A stretch of DNA of 25,903 nt from a virus: positions 1 through 25,903 of the IMG/VR virus record IMGVR_UViG_3300046482_000331. One strand, 5' to 3'. The notes below the pieces were generated by a model. That model did no database searches. It had not been told where the DNA came from and worked only from the letters and a program-made list of their open reading frames with translations. Below, piece by piece: positions 8,206 through 15,758 of the stretch (positions within the stretch are counted from its first letter, which is position 1; every line of letters begins with the position of its first letter). Made by a program: the position numbers and the translations under genes.

Positions 8206-8419
8206 ATTAGCTCTTTCCTATTTACAACGGAATGTCGGCGTAAAGGGGGAGCTAAACGCCATACTTTATTGGCAAACGTGCCAATAGATGGGATACAATT
8301 ACCTATGTCTGGTATACTCCAGATGCGACACGGCTAGGGAACAGCTGCCCGAAAACCTGTCTCAGCAGGCTGCCGCGTCGTTTTCCACTGAGACCTCTGA
8401 CTGAGGAGAGGACAGAGAG
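8206..8419 (+). promoter_or_regulatory. Structured leader of HNH gene 2 and coat-gene upstream region
   Basis: This 214-bp gap separates the coat start (minus) from HNH gene 2 (plus). A TACAAT -10 candidate is at 8294-8299. A small hairpin TCTGG/CCAGA spans 8308-8323. Hairpin CCTG/CAGG (8356-8369) has the loop TCTCAG, which can pair with CTGAGA at 8388-8393, and GAAAAC (8351-8356) can pair with GTTTTC (8380-8385); the pairings cross like a pseudoknot. CCTCT (8394-8398) can pair with AGAGG (8407-8411), which covers the ribosome site. Confidence 0.4.
8267..8286. promoter_or_regulatory. Perfect 8-bp inverted repeat, operator-like
   Basis: TATTGGCA and TGCCAATA flank a 4-base centre (AACG). The repeat ends 7 bases before the TACAAT candidate -10 of HNH gene 2, and its left arm contains TTGGCA, usable as a -35 with a long 19-base spacer. 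It also lies about 60 bp upstream of the coat start on the other strand. No T-run follows, so a repressor site is a better reading than a terminator. Confidence 0.4.
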
Positions 8420-9094
8420 ATGTCTCGCCAAATTGATCCAGACGTGCAGAAAGCACGCTGGCGTCTTGCCAGTGCGCGCTATCGTGCCAAACATCGTCCA
8501 AAAGTTCTTGCCAAACAGCGTGACTATAATCAGCGCTACTACGCGAAAAATCGCGAGAAATTGATCGCAGCCAGCGCCGCGTACTATGCGGCAAATCGCG
8601 AGCAGATTCTTGCTGACAACAAAACTCCAGAAGCGCGGAGGTATCAAGCGCTCTGGAAAAGGGCCTTCCGTGCGAGCAATCCAGTCGCGTACAATGCCTA
8701 TACGCAGAAGCGTCGTGATGCCAATCGCGAGACCATTCGCGAGCGTGACCGTGCCTACTATGCCATAGACTATGCCGCGCATCCTGAACGCCACCGGGCG
8801 AAACACCATAGGCGACGTGCGCGGATAGCCGGATCGCAACGTAATGACTTGACGCCCGAACAAGCTGCACTCATTCTTGCTCTCGCCGATGGCGTCTGCG
8901 CCTATTGTCCGTACTACAATCCTACGTGTCAGGCCTGCAAACGGCATAGTCACGAACTCACCTATGATCACATCACGCCCGTCAATGACCAGGGCGACAG
9001 CACACTCTGGAACTTTGTCGCCTGCTGTAAGTCTTGCAACTCCAAGAAAGGTATTGGACCGCCTCCAGGACCAGTCCAACCGTTGTTGCTCTAG
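8420..9094 (+). CDS. HNH homing-type endonuclease, second copy in late block
   Basis: The product has 224 residues from ATG 8420, with GAGGAGAGG upstream. The first 110 residues are a basic helical repeat region built on units such as YAKNREKLIAA and YAANREQILAD. The HNH core is at 155-215: CAYC, then LTYDHITPVND, then NFVACCKSCNSKKG. This is on the plus strand between the minus-strand scaffold and coat genes, and its stop overlaps the scaffold stop in CTAG. The neighbouring genes are intact, which fits a free-standing homing gene placed in an intergenic gap. It is related in layout to the gene at 5102, though the cores differ. Confidence 0.85.
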   Translation: MSRQIDPDVQKARWRLASARYRAKHRPKVLAKQRDYNQRYYAKNREKLIAASAAYYAANREQILADNKTPEARRYQALWKRAFRASNPVAYNAYTQKRRDANRETIRERDRAYYAIDYAAHPERHRAKHHRRRARIAGSQRNDLTPEQAALILALADGVCAYCPYYNPTCQACKRHSHELTYDHITPVNDQGDSTLWNFVACCKSCNSKKGIGPPPGPVQPLLL

Positions 9095-10086
9095 CGCCCG
9101 AAGTCCCTAGGGCTAGGCCTCCATCCACTATTCCATTTCGCTCTAAACTCCGCCTGACTCCAGTCCGCCGGGGATTCCGGCGGGGCCGCCCCGCGCCCAG
9201 TCAGGGGGGCGAGCGGGGGGGCTAAGGGTGGGGGACTGGCCGCCGGGGGAGCAGCGGGCGGGGGGGCCTGTGGCGGGGTGCCGTTCGCCTGGAGAGAGAC
9301 AGGCTGCAGGCGCCCGAGTTCGATCAGCATGAGTGGCGGGGGGAGCTGGTTCAAGCGTGCCACCACGTCAGGCTGGCTGGCCAGGCCATAGGCGATGGCA
9401 GGACCATCCGGATGGAACATGAGGGCCTGCTGGAGGGGCGGCGAGACCTTCCCCACCAGCCCGGCACGCACCACGTCGTCGTAGTCCGCGTGCTGCGCCT
9501 TGAAAGCCGCCTCGCGTTCCTGAAGCTGGCGCTGGAGGTCCTGCATCTGCTGGCGCTGCTGCATCTCCTGTGTCTGCGCCTGCGTCACTTGCTGGGCTTC
9601 GTAGCGGGCCGTGGCGCGCACGTAGTCGTCGTGACTCTGAAACGCCTCGGCCTGCGGGGGGCCCTGGGGCTGCTCGGGGAGCGCGGGGGCCCCACCCTGG
9701 AGCAGCTGCGTCATGAGCTGCATCTGGGCACGCAGTTCGGCAATGGTCTGCTGATTGGTGGCGCGCTCGGCTTCCAGGGCCCGCTCGGCCGCACGGTGGC
9801 GAGCGGTCAGGCGACCAATGCGTTTATGGAGATAGCCGGCCGTAATCGGCGCATCATCGGGAGAGTCGGGCTCGTCCGCATCCCCTGGGGACTCTCCCTC
9901 CCCAGGGGCGGGTGGTTCGGGTGGTGAGTCCGAGGGCGGTGCGTCGGAGGCCTCCGGCGACACCTGTGCACCAGGCGCATCTGTTTGCGCACCGTCAGCT
10001 GCCGGCACGTCGGGCGATACGTCCCCGGGATAGGGGGTCTCGGTAATCTGGCCGCTGGCGTCGCGGCTGGTGATCGTAATGGCCAC
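9091..10086 (-). CDS. Capsid scaffolding protein
   Basis: This 331-residue protein starts at ATG 10086, only 2 nt after the portal stop. Residues 20-80 are an acidic Pro/Asp/Glu/Ser-rich disordered tail. Residues 85-205 are a Gln/Arg/Glu-rich helical coiled coil, and 265-310 are a Pro/Ala linker. A basic aromatic C-terminus follows (WSQAEFRAKWNSGWRPSPRDFGR region). Scaffold proteins of P22-type phages are helical and acidic, and bind coat through a basic C-terminal helix-turn-helix. The position between portal and coat supports the assignment, which rests on position and composition rather than a sequence motif. Confidence 0.75.
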   Translation of the reverse strand: MAITITSRDASGQITETPYPGDVSPDVPAADGAQTDAPGAQVSPEASDAPPSDSPPEPPAPGEGESPGDADEPDSPDDAPITAGYLHKRIGRLTARHRAAERALEAERATNQQTIAELRAQMQLMTQLLQGGAPALPEQPQGPPQAEAFQSHDDYVRATARYEAQQVTQAQTQEMQQRQQMQDLQRQLQEREAAFKAQHADYDDVVRAGLVGKVSPPLQQALMFHPDGPAIAYGLASQPDVVARLNQLPPPLMLIELGRLQPVSLQANGTPPQAPPPAAPPAASPPPLAPPLAPLTGRGAAPPESPADWSQAEFRAKWNSGWRPSPRDFGR

Positions 10087-10088
10087 CG

Positions 10089-12182
10089 TTATTGCTCCTC
10101 TACGGTGCCGTTCGTGGGTTGCTGCATGTCATGGGCGAGTTTTGCTGCTTCGACAGAATATTTGAGTTCCAGTTCACGGCGCTTGAGGGCATTATCCTCC
10201 ACAGCCACCTCATGTTCCCACTTCGCCTTATAGGTCTCAATCGCCTCGGTCTGGCGCTTATCCTCCAGGCGCGTCTTGAGCCGGGCATTTTCCTGCTCGG
10301 TCAAGGCCAGCTGTTGCGTCGCCACCTGTGTCTGCTGCTGGAGCTTCTGCATCTCCTGCGTCAGCGCCTCCAGCTGCTGCTGGGCCTGTCTGGCGGCGTT
10401 CTGCGCCTGCACCAGCTGCGTTTCCGGACTCCCGCCTTGCGTCGCCTGGAGCGCTTCCGGTGGGACTAACGTGCGCAAGCGTTGCGAGAGTTCCTCGGCG
10501 CCCGGGATATCGAGCGAGCCCGTATAGATGTCGAGGACATACTTCGCCACGTCAGGCACCGCGCCCAGGAGAATGCCAAGCCGCTCATTCATCATCTCGC
10601 GGCTGGTGTCATAACTGGGGCCACTGGACACCACGCATTCGTACACGCCAGCCCCCAGCGCATGGTCCATCCCCTGCCCATCCGGCCTGGGCTGGTTCAC
10701 CTGGGCCATCGAAACCGTCCCGTCCTTGCCGACCTGGCGCAGCTGCGTCGGGCCCGGGTAGAGGGTTGGCAGGATAGCGAGGATCTGCCTGCCACACGCC
10801 TCGATCGACCACGCCAGGTTGGCCGTGAAGCCGGCGGTCGTCTGCTCGCCCTCGCGCTTCCTGGCGTCAATCGCCGCGCCACTCTGTTCATTGGAGGGCG
10901 CGCCAACGCTGGCTTCGTACTGGCCTACGGTGGCCTGAATGTCCTGGGCGGCGAGCATCCTGGCCTGGGAGATGGCCTGGACGGCGGGCTCGGCCACCTC
11001 ACGGCGGGGTGGGGGGAGGAGCTGGCCGCCAGCCACCACGGCCTTGACGGGCAGGTAGGGCAGGTGCGCGTCATTGGCCTGCCTCCACAGGTCCTCGTAG
11101 CCGGCGATGGTCTCGGCAAACAGGATGAAGGGCGCCTTGGGCGTCAGGGCAATGGCACTCATTTCGGCGCTGGCGTAGGCATCGTAAGCGAACTGGCTGG
11201 AGGCCGAGGCCTGCACAATGCCGGTGCGGCGGGCCCGGCCGTCGAGGTCGAGGCGCCGGCCTTCGACACGGATCAGCGGGATGTGACTTCCTGGCCAGCG
11301 GGTCTTCTCCAACACCGCGTAGCCGCACATGGTCACGCCATAGACGGTGCAGATGCGCGTCTGGCGCGTCGGCCACTCTGGCGGGAGATCGCCGAGTCCC
11401 TCGGTGGGCAGCACCGTGCCATCGGGCATCTGGACGATCTCTTCGTCCTGCCAGACCTTGTAGTAGTAGAGAGCCACCTGGACATCCGTCGGCGTGACCC
11501 ACTTCTGGTCAGGATAGGACGCCCAGTGACGCACCTCGGCCGGGCTCTTGCGGTATTTGGCGCAGAAGGCGCGGTGCGACATGGTGTCGATGATGAAGGC
11601 CCAGTCGAGGTCCAGGGCTGCTGGGTGGGTGGAATAGGGGTCACAGAACACACTGAAGCGGTCGTACACCGGCACAATTTTGAGGCACTGCTGGAAGGAC
11701 GTCGGGGATTCGTAGTCCAGCGCGAGGCGAAAGAAGCCCTCGCCAGTGCTGATGGCCTGGGATAAGGCCGAGGTGTACGAAATTTCTGCTTGTGAATCGG
11801 CCTCTATGTCCCTGACTTTCCCTTCCAAGATCGTCGCAAGCTTCTGCGTCGCCCCCCCCGACTTGGGACGAATACGGATGGAAAAGGGCGCACGCCTGTA
11901 CGAGTTGATGAGTTGGGAGATATATTGATGCGTCCGATCAATAGTGAGCGTCGGCTGCTCCTGGCCTTGTTTGGCGCGTTGCTCCCGTAAATAGGAAGGC
12001 CAATGCTCACCGCTTTGAAACACTAAGGCATCGCGTTGTTGAGCCCTTTCAGCCTGCTCGGCTTGTTCTGATTCGGTGAACCGGGCACGGGCTTCGCTGA
12101 GCACGTCGTCATCGGTGCGCGGGTCCAGCGCAGTCTTGTCCTCGCGGGTCAGCGGGCGCAGGGTCTGGACGTGTTCAGCCAC
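10089..12182 (-). CDS. Portal protein, P22 gp1-like
   Basis: The product has 697 residues, starting at GTG 12182 with AGGAG 9 nt upstream. Early residues include HWPSYLREQRAKQGQEQPTL and DRTHQYISQLINSYRRAPFSIRIRP, typical of P22-class portals. SGGATQKLATILEGKVRDIE and the IVPVYDRFSVFCDP block are also family features. Residues 560-680 form a long Gln-rich coiled coil (QAQNAARQAQQQLEALTQE), matching the extended C-terminal barrel helix of these portals. The portal is the dodecameric ring through which the terminase packages DNA. It lies between a small basic protein gene and the scaffold gene. Confidence 0.85.
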   Translation of the reverse strand: MAEHVQTLRPLTREDKTALDPRTDDDVLSEARARFTESEQAEQAERAQQRDALVFQSGEHWPSYLREQRAKQGQEQPTLTIDRTHQYISQLINSYRRAPFSIRIRPKSGGATQKLATILEGKVRDIEADSQAEISYTSALSQAISTGEGFFRLALDYESPTSFQQCLKIVPVYDRFSVFCDPYSTHPAALDLDWAFIIDTMSHRAFCAKYRKSPAEVRHWASYPDQKWVTPTDVQVALYYYKVWQDEEIVQMPDGTVLPTEGLGDLPPEWPTRQTRICTVYGVTMCGYAVLEKTRWPGSHIPLIRVEGRRLDLDGRARRTGIVQASASSQFAYDAYASAEMSAIALTPKAPFILFAETIAGYEDLWRQANDAHLPYLPVKAVVAGGQLLPPPRREVAEPAVQAISQARMLAAQDIQATVGQYEASVGAPSNEQSGAAIDARKREGEQTTAGFTANLAWSIEACGRQILAILPTLYPGPTQLRQVGKDGTVSMAQVNQPRPDGQGMDHALGAGVYECVVSSGPSYDTSREMMNERLGILLGAVPDVAKYVLDIYTGSLDIPGAEELSQRLRTLVPPEALQATQGGSPETQLVQAQNAARQAQQQLEALTQEMQKLQQQTQVATQQLALTEQENARLKTRLEDKRQTEAIETYKAKWEHEVAVEDNALKRRELELKYSVEAAKLAHDMQQPTNGTVEEQ

Positions 12183-12194
12183 GGGCGCGTGCTC

Positions 12195-12389
12195 CTAATA
12201 CGAGGTCTTTGAGGAACGTTTGGGGATCTTCGCCCCGGCTTTCCTCGCCTTGGACAGCGCGATGGCGCGCATCTGGCTCTCGCGCTCCTCTGCTGTCTGG
12301 TGCGTGCCCATGGTCGAGGGCGGGTTGGCATGCACCTCGCGCATCGCCTCAGCCACTTTTTTCGCGGTCTTACTCTTCGCCTTCGCCAT
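12195..12389 (-). CDS. Small basic protein, DUF6496-like
   Basis: ATG 12389 follows GAGGAG by 7 nt and gives 64 residues. The protein is rich in Lys, Ala and Arg and carries KVAEAMREVHAN followed later by RAIALSKARKAGAKIPKRS. This order (a KVM-REF-like helix then AIAIALSEARKAG) is the pattern I recall for the small phage family DUF6496, of unknown function. It lies 12 nt before the portal start and overlaps the upstream gene by 20 nt, so it belongs to the packaging block. Family assignment is from memory. Confidence 0.65.
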   Translation of the reverse strand: MAKAKSKTAKKVAEAMREVHANPPSTMGTHQTAEERESQMRAIALSKARKAGAKIPKRSSKTSY

Positions 12390-12624
12390 CGTCCATCTCC
12401 TCAGCGGCCGGGAAGTATCCCCACCGCAGACTGTATAAGCCACATCGACACACCGTAGCTGGTGCCTCGGTCTCGCAGGCATACGACCGCCAGTGCCGAG
12501 GCAGCCGTCCGAGCCCCCGCTGCACCCAAACCCAGCGCGGCAGCAGCATGACCCACCGCCGGCGCGTGCGGTGGCGCCAGGGGGAGGTGACGGCCCAGGC
12601 CTCAGGAAGCGGTGTGGTGGGCAT
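12370..12624 (-). CDS. Small Arg/Trp-rich protein, unknown function
   Basis: This 84-residue frame starts at ATG 12624, directly after the HNH stop. AGGAGG lies 4 nt before it and overlaps that stop region, so it looks translationally coupled. The first half is rich in Arg and Trp, the middle has Cys residues (YACETEAPATVCRCG) and the end is acidic (AAEEMDDGEGEE). No family is recognised. The strong ribosome site and tight packing favour a real gene, but the composition is odd and expression is unproven. Confidence 0.5.
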   Translation of the reverse strand: MPTTPLPEAWAVTSPWRHRTRRRWVMLLPRWVWVQRGLGRLPRHWRSYACETEAPATVCRCGLYSLRWGYFPAAEEMDDGEGEE

Positions 12625-13209
12625 CTAGCCTCCTAGGGCCTGCTTCTGTGCGCTGAGACGGCGACGGTAATTTTTCTTGTGCCTGCTACGACACGCACGA
12701 CAAATACGACGTCCCTTTGGGTCCAACGCCAGGTTGTCGCCATCAAATTCATGCCCATATTTGCAATGCGTCTTGCGAGCATTGGCAGCGGTTAATCCTT
12801 CGCCTCGCAAGATATTTGTATGCCTGGTAACGGGCTCAAGATGTGCAGGATTACAACAGGCATGATGGCGGCAGAGATGATCGAGCTGGAGTCCTTGAGG
12901 AATCGGTCCTACAAAGCGCTCATAAGCATACCGATGCACATACAGGAACGTGTGACTCCCTAAAGACAACTGTCCATAGCCCTTCTTATCAAGGGTCCCA
13001 CCCCACAGCCAACACGTCTCCGTGCGTGTTACATAGGCTTCAAAGCGTATGGCAAGACTACAGGCGTCAGAACATCCCCGCTGGGATCTCCCATTGGCTC
13101 GGTAGACGTGGTTGCACCACACACACACGCGCAAAGGGGCACGCGGGTGGCTTCGTTGCGTTTTTCTCCAGACAGCGGGCGGAAAAAGCCGTAGATTCTT
13201 CTCAGGCAT
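12625..13209 (-). CDS. HNH endonuclease (HNH_3 type) between terminase and portal genes
   Basis: ATG 13209 has GGAG 8 nt upstream and gives 194 residues; an upstream GTG-type frame to 13305 has no good ribosome site. A Cys cluster at about 30-50 (CVWCNHVYRANGRSQRGCSDAC) looks like a zinc finger. The HNH_3 core follows: CWLWGGTLDKKGYGQL, VHRYAYERFVGPIP, QLDHLCRHHACCNPAHLEPVT and NILRGEG. A basic tail with further Cys pairs ends the protein. It lies between TerL and portal, in the same direction as both, with its own extended -10 promoter upstream. HNH genes next to terminase are common in phages and can be homing genes or packaging partners; given the other copies here, homing is likely. Confidence 0.82.
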   Translation of the reverse strand: MPEKNLRLFPPAVWRKTQRSHPRAPLRVCVWCNHVYRANGRSQRGCSDACSLAIRFEAYVTRTETCWLWGGTLDKKGYGQLSLGSHTFLYVHRYAYERFVGPIPQGLQLDHLCRHHACCNPAHLEPVTRHTNILRGEGLTAANARKTHCKYGHEFDGDNLALDPKGRRICRACRSRHKKNYRRRLSAQKQALGG

Positions 13210-13276
13210 GCTGCGACTCCAATCCAGTTGCAGTGTGAGTAGGGACGTGTCAGGCACCACCCTGGCACGTCTCGTT

Positions 13277-13305
13277 ATTATACCACAAGAGTCTGCGTAA
13301 TACAT
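13277..13305 (-). promoter_or_regulatory. Extended -10 promoter for HNH gene 3
   Basis: On the minus strand TGGTATAAT (TATAAT at 13282-13277) is a perfect -10 with the extended TG element. The -35 region is weak. It lies between the TerL stop and the HNH start, leaving a leader of about 60 nt. Confidence 0.5.
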
Positions 13306-13309
13306 TGAT

Positions 13310-14647
13310 TTACCTGAACCAAAAGCCTTGCCTTACCCCTCGTGGGATAGCACCTGGATCTCTTGTAAATGTCGGAAGTTGCACTGTCTCCTGATCCTGG
13401 TACATAATACAAAATGTTCTAAGAGAGTCTGCGGCGTGGCTTGACCAGTCATGCATAGGATGGTCTAAGAAGGTTTTGCGTGTCTCGCTCCATTCCCTAC
13501 GGTAAGCCGCCAGCGCCAGCAACCCTTCATGGCACTTCTCTTTGTCGAACATGAAACGGGGGAATAACGTTCTCACGGCCTGCACACCGTCAGCAATCGG
13601 GCTCTGCGTGGCAATGACCGAAGGCTTCAGCCCTAAGCTTTCCGCCAGGGCCAAGCGGGAACGTCCATCACTACTAAAGTCGCGCGCCATGACGTCATGA
13701 GGCCAGTAAAAACGACCATAGACGTAGGGCTTCTCTCGGATGGCTCGCACATAATATTCCAGTCCACGGTCCGTTGCTTCGAAGTAATCTATAACGTGGA
13801 TCATTCTGCCCACAGGCTGAAAAAACCAAATAGCCGTGCTATCGGCAACCCCGATGTCGAACGAAACGTGCACAGGGATATTGACTTCCCATGGCACTCT
13901 GGTGATACGTCCTTCCTCCCTGGCCGTCTCCAGGTACGAGGCGTAGTAGGCGCCAATCAGGGCACTCTCGAAACTGCACATCCACTCCTGGGCATATTGC
14001 TCTGGTGCCATGACGCGCCGGGCCGCGTCGAGTTCCTCCTGCGGGATGACGCCGGTATCCTCCACCGTATAGAGCGCCGTATGCCAATCAGGCTCGTGCT
14101 GCGCCTGCTGGTAGAGGTCGTAAAAATGATTATGCCCCATGGGCGTCCCAATGAAGATGGCCCAGCCGGCCCGGTCCGCCAGTGCCGGGCGCACCACTTC
14201 ATGCCACACGCGCGGGCGCATCTGGGCGTACTCATCGAACACGACGCCATCGAGGTAGATACCGCGCAGGCTATCGGGGTTATCCGCACCGTAGAGGCGA
14301 ATCTGGCCACCATTGGGGAAATCCACCCGGAGCTCGGCTTGATTGATGGTGATGTCCTCAAAGACACTGGCATAGCGCGACAGCATATCCCACGCAATGG
14401 CTTTGGCCTGGCGATAGAGGGGAGCGATATAGGCGTAACGCGGCTGGCGCTGCGCGTTGCGTGTGAGGTCAGAGAGGGTAATCAGTAAGGTCAGGGCACT
14501 TTTCCCGAAGCGACGATGACAGACCCAGCAATTAAAACGCTGACGCGCATCGACCAGACGCTTTTGATAGGGGCGGAGGCGTTCAGCACGGATAAGGGGT
14601 GCACGCCTAGATTTCGAGGATCTGGGTGGTGCGATGGCCATGTTCAT
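13310..14647 (-). CDS. Terminase large subunit
   Basis: The product has 445 residues from ATG 14647 and overlaps the small subunit gene by 41 nt. The ATPase half has a Walker A-type RRFGKS at 45-50 and a Walker B GVVFDEYAQM with the catalytic DE at 138-139. GTPMGHNHFYDLY (about 167-179) is the usual coupling segment. The RNase H-like nuclease half has SFDIGVADSTAIWFF (first Asp), HDVMARDFSSDGRS and a final DHPMHDWSSHAADSLR with the last Asp. These enzymes drive DNA into the procapsid through the portal and cut it at the end. The last 80 codons, next to HNH gene 3, are AT-richer (about 48% GC) than the middle (about 78% in 14161-14220). Confidence 0.92.
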   Translation of the reverse strand: MNMAIAPPRSSKSRRAPLIRAERLRPYQKRLVDARQRFNCWVCHRRFGKSALTLLITLSDLTRNAQRQPRYAYIAPLYRQAKAIAWDMLSRYASVFEDITINQAELRVDFPNGGQIRLYGADNPDSLRGIYLDGVVFDEYAQMRPRVWHEVVRPALADRAGWAIFIGTPMGHNHFYDLYQQAQHEPDWHTALYTVEDTGVIPQEELDAARRVMAPEQYAQEWMCSFESALIGAYYASYLETAREEGRITRVPWEVNIPVHVSFDIGVADSTAIWFFQPVGRMIHVIDYFEATDRGLEYYVRAIREKPYVYGRFYWPHDVMARDFSSDGRSRLALAESLGLKPSVIATQSPIADGVQAVRTLFPRFMFDKEKCHEGLLALAAYRREWSETRKTFLDHPMHDWSSHAADSLRTFCIMYQDQETVQLPTFTRDPGAIPRGVRQGFWFR

Positions 14648-14885
14648 CGACCTTGGTAATTTCCAGGATCTGTTTCACGTCAATGGGCTTGCCATAGACA
14701 TAGGCCCAGACGGTTTGCAAGAAGGAGACACTCGGGGTCTCGGCGTTGAGCACCTTATCGAGCTGCGACTTGAATTCAGGGCGTTCCAGGATCGTGCGGA
14801 AATACGCTTCTGCCTCGACGGTGCGCTTGTTCAGAGAGCCAGGAGGGCGCCCGGCGCCGGGGCGTTTGCCGCCGTGTGTCGCCAT
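14607..14885 (-). CDS. Terminase small subunit (putative)
   Basis: ATG 14885 gives 92 residues; ATG 14891 two codons earlier is an alternative, and neither has a strong ribosome site. The N-terminus GGKRPGAGRPPGSLNKRT is the AT-hook-like signature often seen at the start of small terminase and terminase-associated proteins. The rest is helical and ends in LEITKVDEHGHRTTQILEI. It overlaps the large subunit gene by 41 nt. The small subunit recognises the packaging site and regulates the motor. The assignment rests on the motif and position. Confidence 0.75.
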   Translation of the reverse strand: MATHGGKRPGAGRPPGSLNKRTVEAEAYFRTILERPEFKSQLDKVLNAETPSVSFLQTVWAYVYGKPIDVKQILEITKVDEHGHRTTQILEI

Positions 14886-15112
14886 GATCATTCATCTTGA
14901 TTCTTTATCAAGCATCCCCCATCCGTGCGCCGCAGGGCCAGACGACGCACGGCGGGTGTTAGTAGCACAAGAGTCCTGGGGTCGTGTGGATAGTGTCGAG
15001 AGGAGAGGGCTTGCCGGTGAGTAGGCGCACCAGTAGCCCCAAGGATAGGATAGGTCTAAGATACTCTATCCTATACTTCCTCTAGACTACTAGCACGGGA
15101 ACAATTGTATGG
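14886..15112. other. Gap upstream of the terminase genes with two inverted repeats
   Basis: No gene is seen. CTTGAT/ATCAAG (14896-14912) lies just before the small terminase start. AAGGATAGGATAG (15041-15053) and CTATCCTATACTT (15066-15078) form a 13-bp stem with one mismatch and a 12-base loop. No run of T follows either hairpin on the side needed for a terminator. No convincing sigma70 promoter for the late operon was found here, so the late genes may need an activator or read-through from the operon upstream. Confidence 0.45.
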
Positions 15113-15355
15113 CTATCGCGTGCTGGATGTCAAAAGGGAAAATGGGTCCGCGTCGATCCAGGCCACGGCATCAGCGGGGGCCGCATGCATGCTGGCGGTG
15201 TTCGAGGGCCAGACCCAGATCACGGCGTCTGCGGCAAAGTCGACGTCGCTGAACACGGCCTCCGGGTAGCGCGCCAGCAGCGCGGTCATGGCGTCCTGGA
15301 GGGAGGCGAAGTCCTCCGGGGTGGCGCACGCCAGGTCGTAGACGGTGCAGGGCAT
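15113..15355 (-). CDS. Small acidic protein, unknown function
   Basis: This 80-residue protein starts at ATG 15355 with AGGAGG 4 nt upstream; the TAG stop of the previous gene runs into that site. It is rich in Ala and Asp with several aromatics (VFSDVDFAADAVIWVWPSN) and appears to be a compact alpha/beta protein. No cysteine pair or membrane segment is seen, and no family is recognised. It is the last gene of the XRE-led operon. Confidence 0.6.
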   Translation of the reverse strand: MPCTVYDLACATPEDFASLQDAMTALLARYPEAVFSDVDFAADAVIWVWPSNTASMHAAPADAVAWIDADPFSLLTSSTR

Positions 15356-15363
15356 ACGTCCTC

Positions 15364-15573
15364 CTAGTGCCCATTGGGCGGCCGCTGGAGCAGGTCGAGG
15401 ATGGCGGCGAGCGTGCGGTCAAGGCGCGCGTTGATCTCGCCTTGACTGGCGAGAAACCGGAGGAGTTGGTCCTCCACCTTGCTCTGCATCTCGGCCAGGT
15501 CGATCATCACGGCTGTCAGTTTGTCAAAGCCCTGCTCCAGGCGTGTCAGGCGGCCTTCGTGGTCATCAGGCAT
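15364..15573 (-). CDS. Micro coiled-coil protein A
   Basis: ATG 15573 has AGGAGG 4 nt upstream and gives 69 residues. The protein is one charged helix with heptad-like Leu spacing (DDHEGRLTRLEQGFDKL, then LDRTLAAILDLLQRPPNGH). It resembles the products at 15582 and 17506, which share the DDHE..RL start or the LLQR...NG tail. Function is unknown; proteins like this often act as oligomerising adapters. Confidence 0.65.
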   Translation of the reverse strand: MPDDHEGRLTRLEQGFDKLTAVMIDLAEMQSKVEDQLLRFLASQGEINARLDRTLAAILDLLQRPPNGH

Positions 15574-15581
15574 CTGTCCTC

Positions 15582-15758
15582 CTAGGGCGTGCCGTTGTGC
15601 GTGTCGTTCCCCTCGCGGCGCTGGAGGAGTTGCACGATCAGGCGGTGGTCCTCGCGCAGGGCATCGATCACCGCGTCCATGCGGCTACAGAGCGCCACGA
15701 GGTGTCGGATAATGTCCTCGTGGCTGGCGAGCTGGGCGTTAAAGTCAGGGTCAGACAT
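15582..15758 (-). CDS. Micro coiled-coil protein B
   Basis: ATG 15758, with GAGG 6 nt upstream, gives 58 residues; it overlaps the end of the XRE gene by 8 nt. The helix contains ASHEDIIRHLVALCSRMDAVI and ends IVQLLQRREGNDTHNGTP, very close to the tail of micro protein C (VVQLLQRQADGGPQNGQP) on the other strand. The shared tail suggests duplication. No function is known. Confidence 0.65.
   Translation of the reverse strand: MSDPDFNAQLASHEDIIRHLVALCSRMDAVIDALREDHRLIVQLLQRREGNDTHNGTP

Noticed and set aside
8303-9079. 258-codon open frame opposite HNH gene 2
   Set aside because: Same reasoning; it is a shadow of the HNH gene.
5000-9100. Group I or II intron carrying the HNH genes
   Set aside because: The neighbouring virion genes are complete on either side, and the HNH genes are on the opposite strand, so no split host gene or intron core is needed.
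10482-11765. 427-codon open frame on the plus strand
   Set aside because: It is the shadow of the portal gene in high-GC DNA; no ribosome site and no recognisable domain.
13697-14488. 263-codon open frame on the plus strand
   Set aside because: Antisense of the terminase large subunit, whose motifs are certain.
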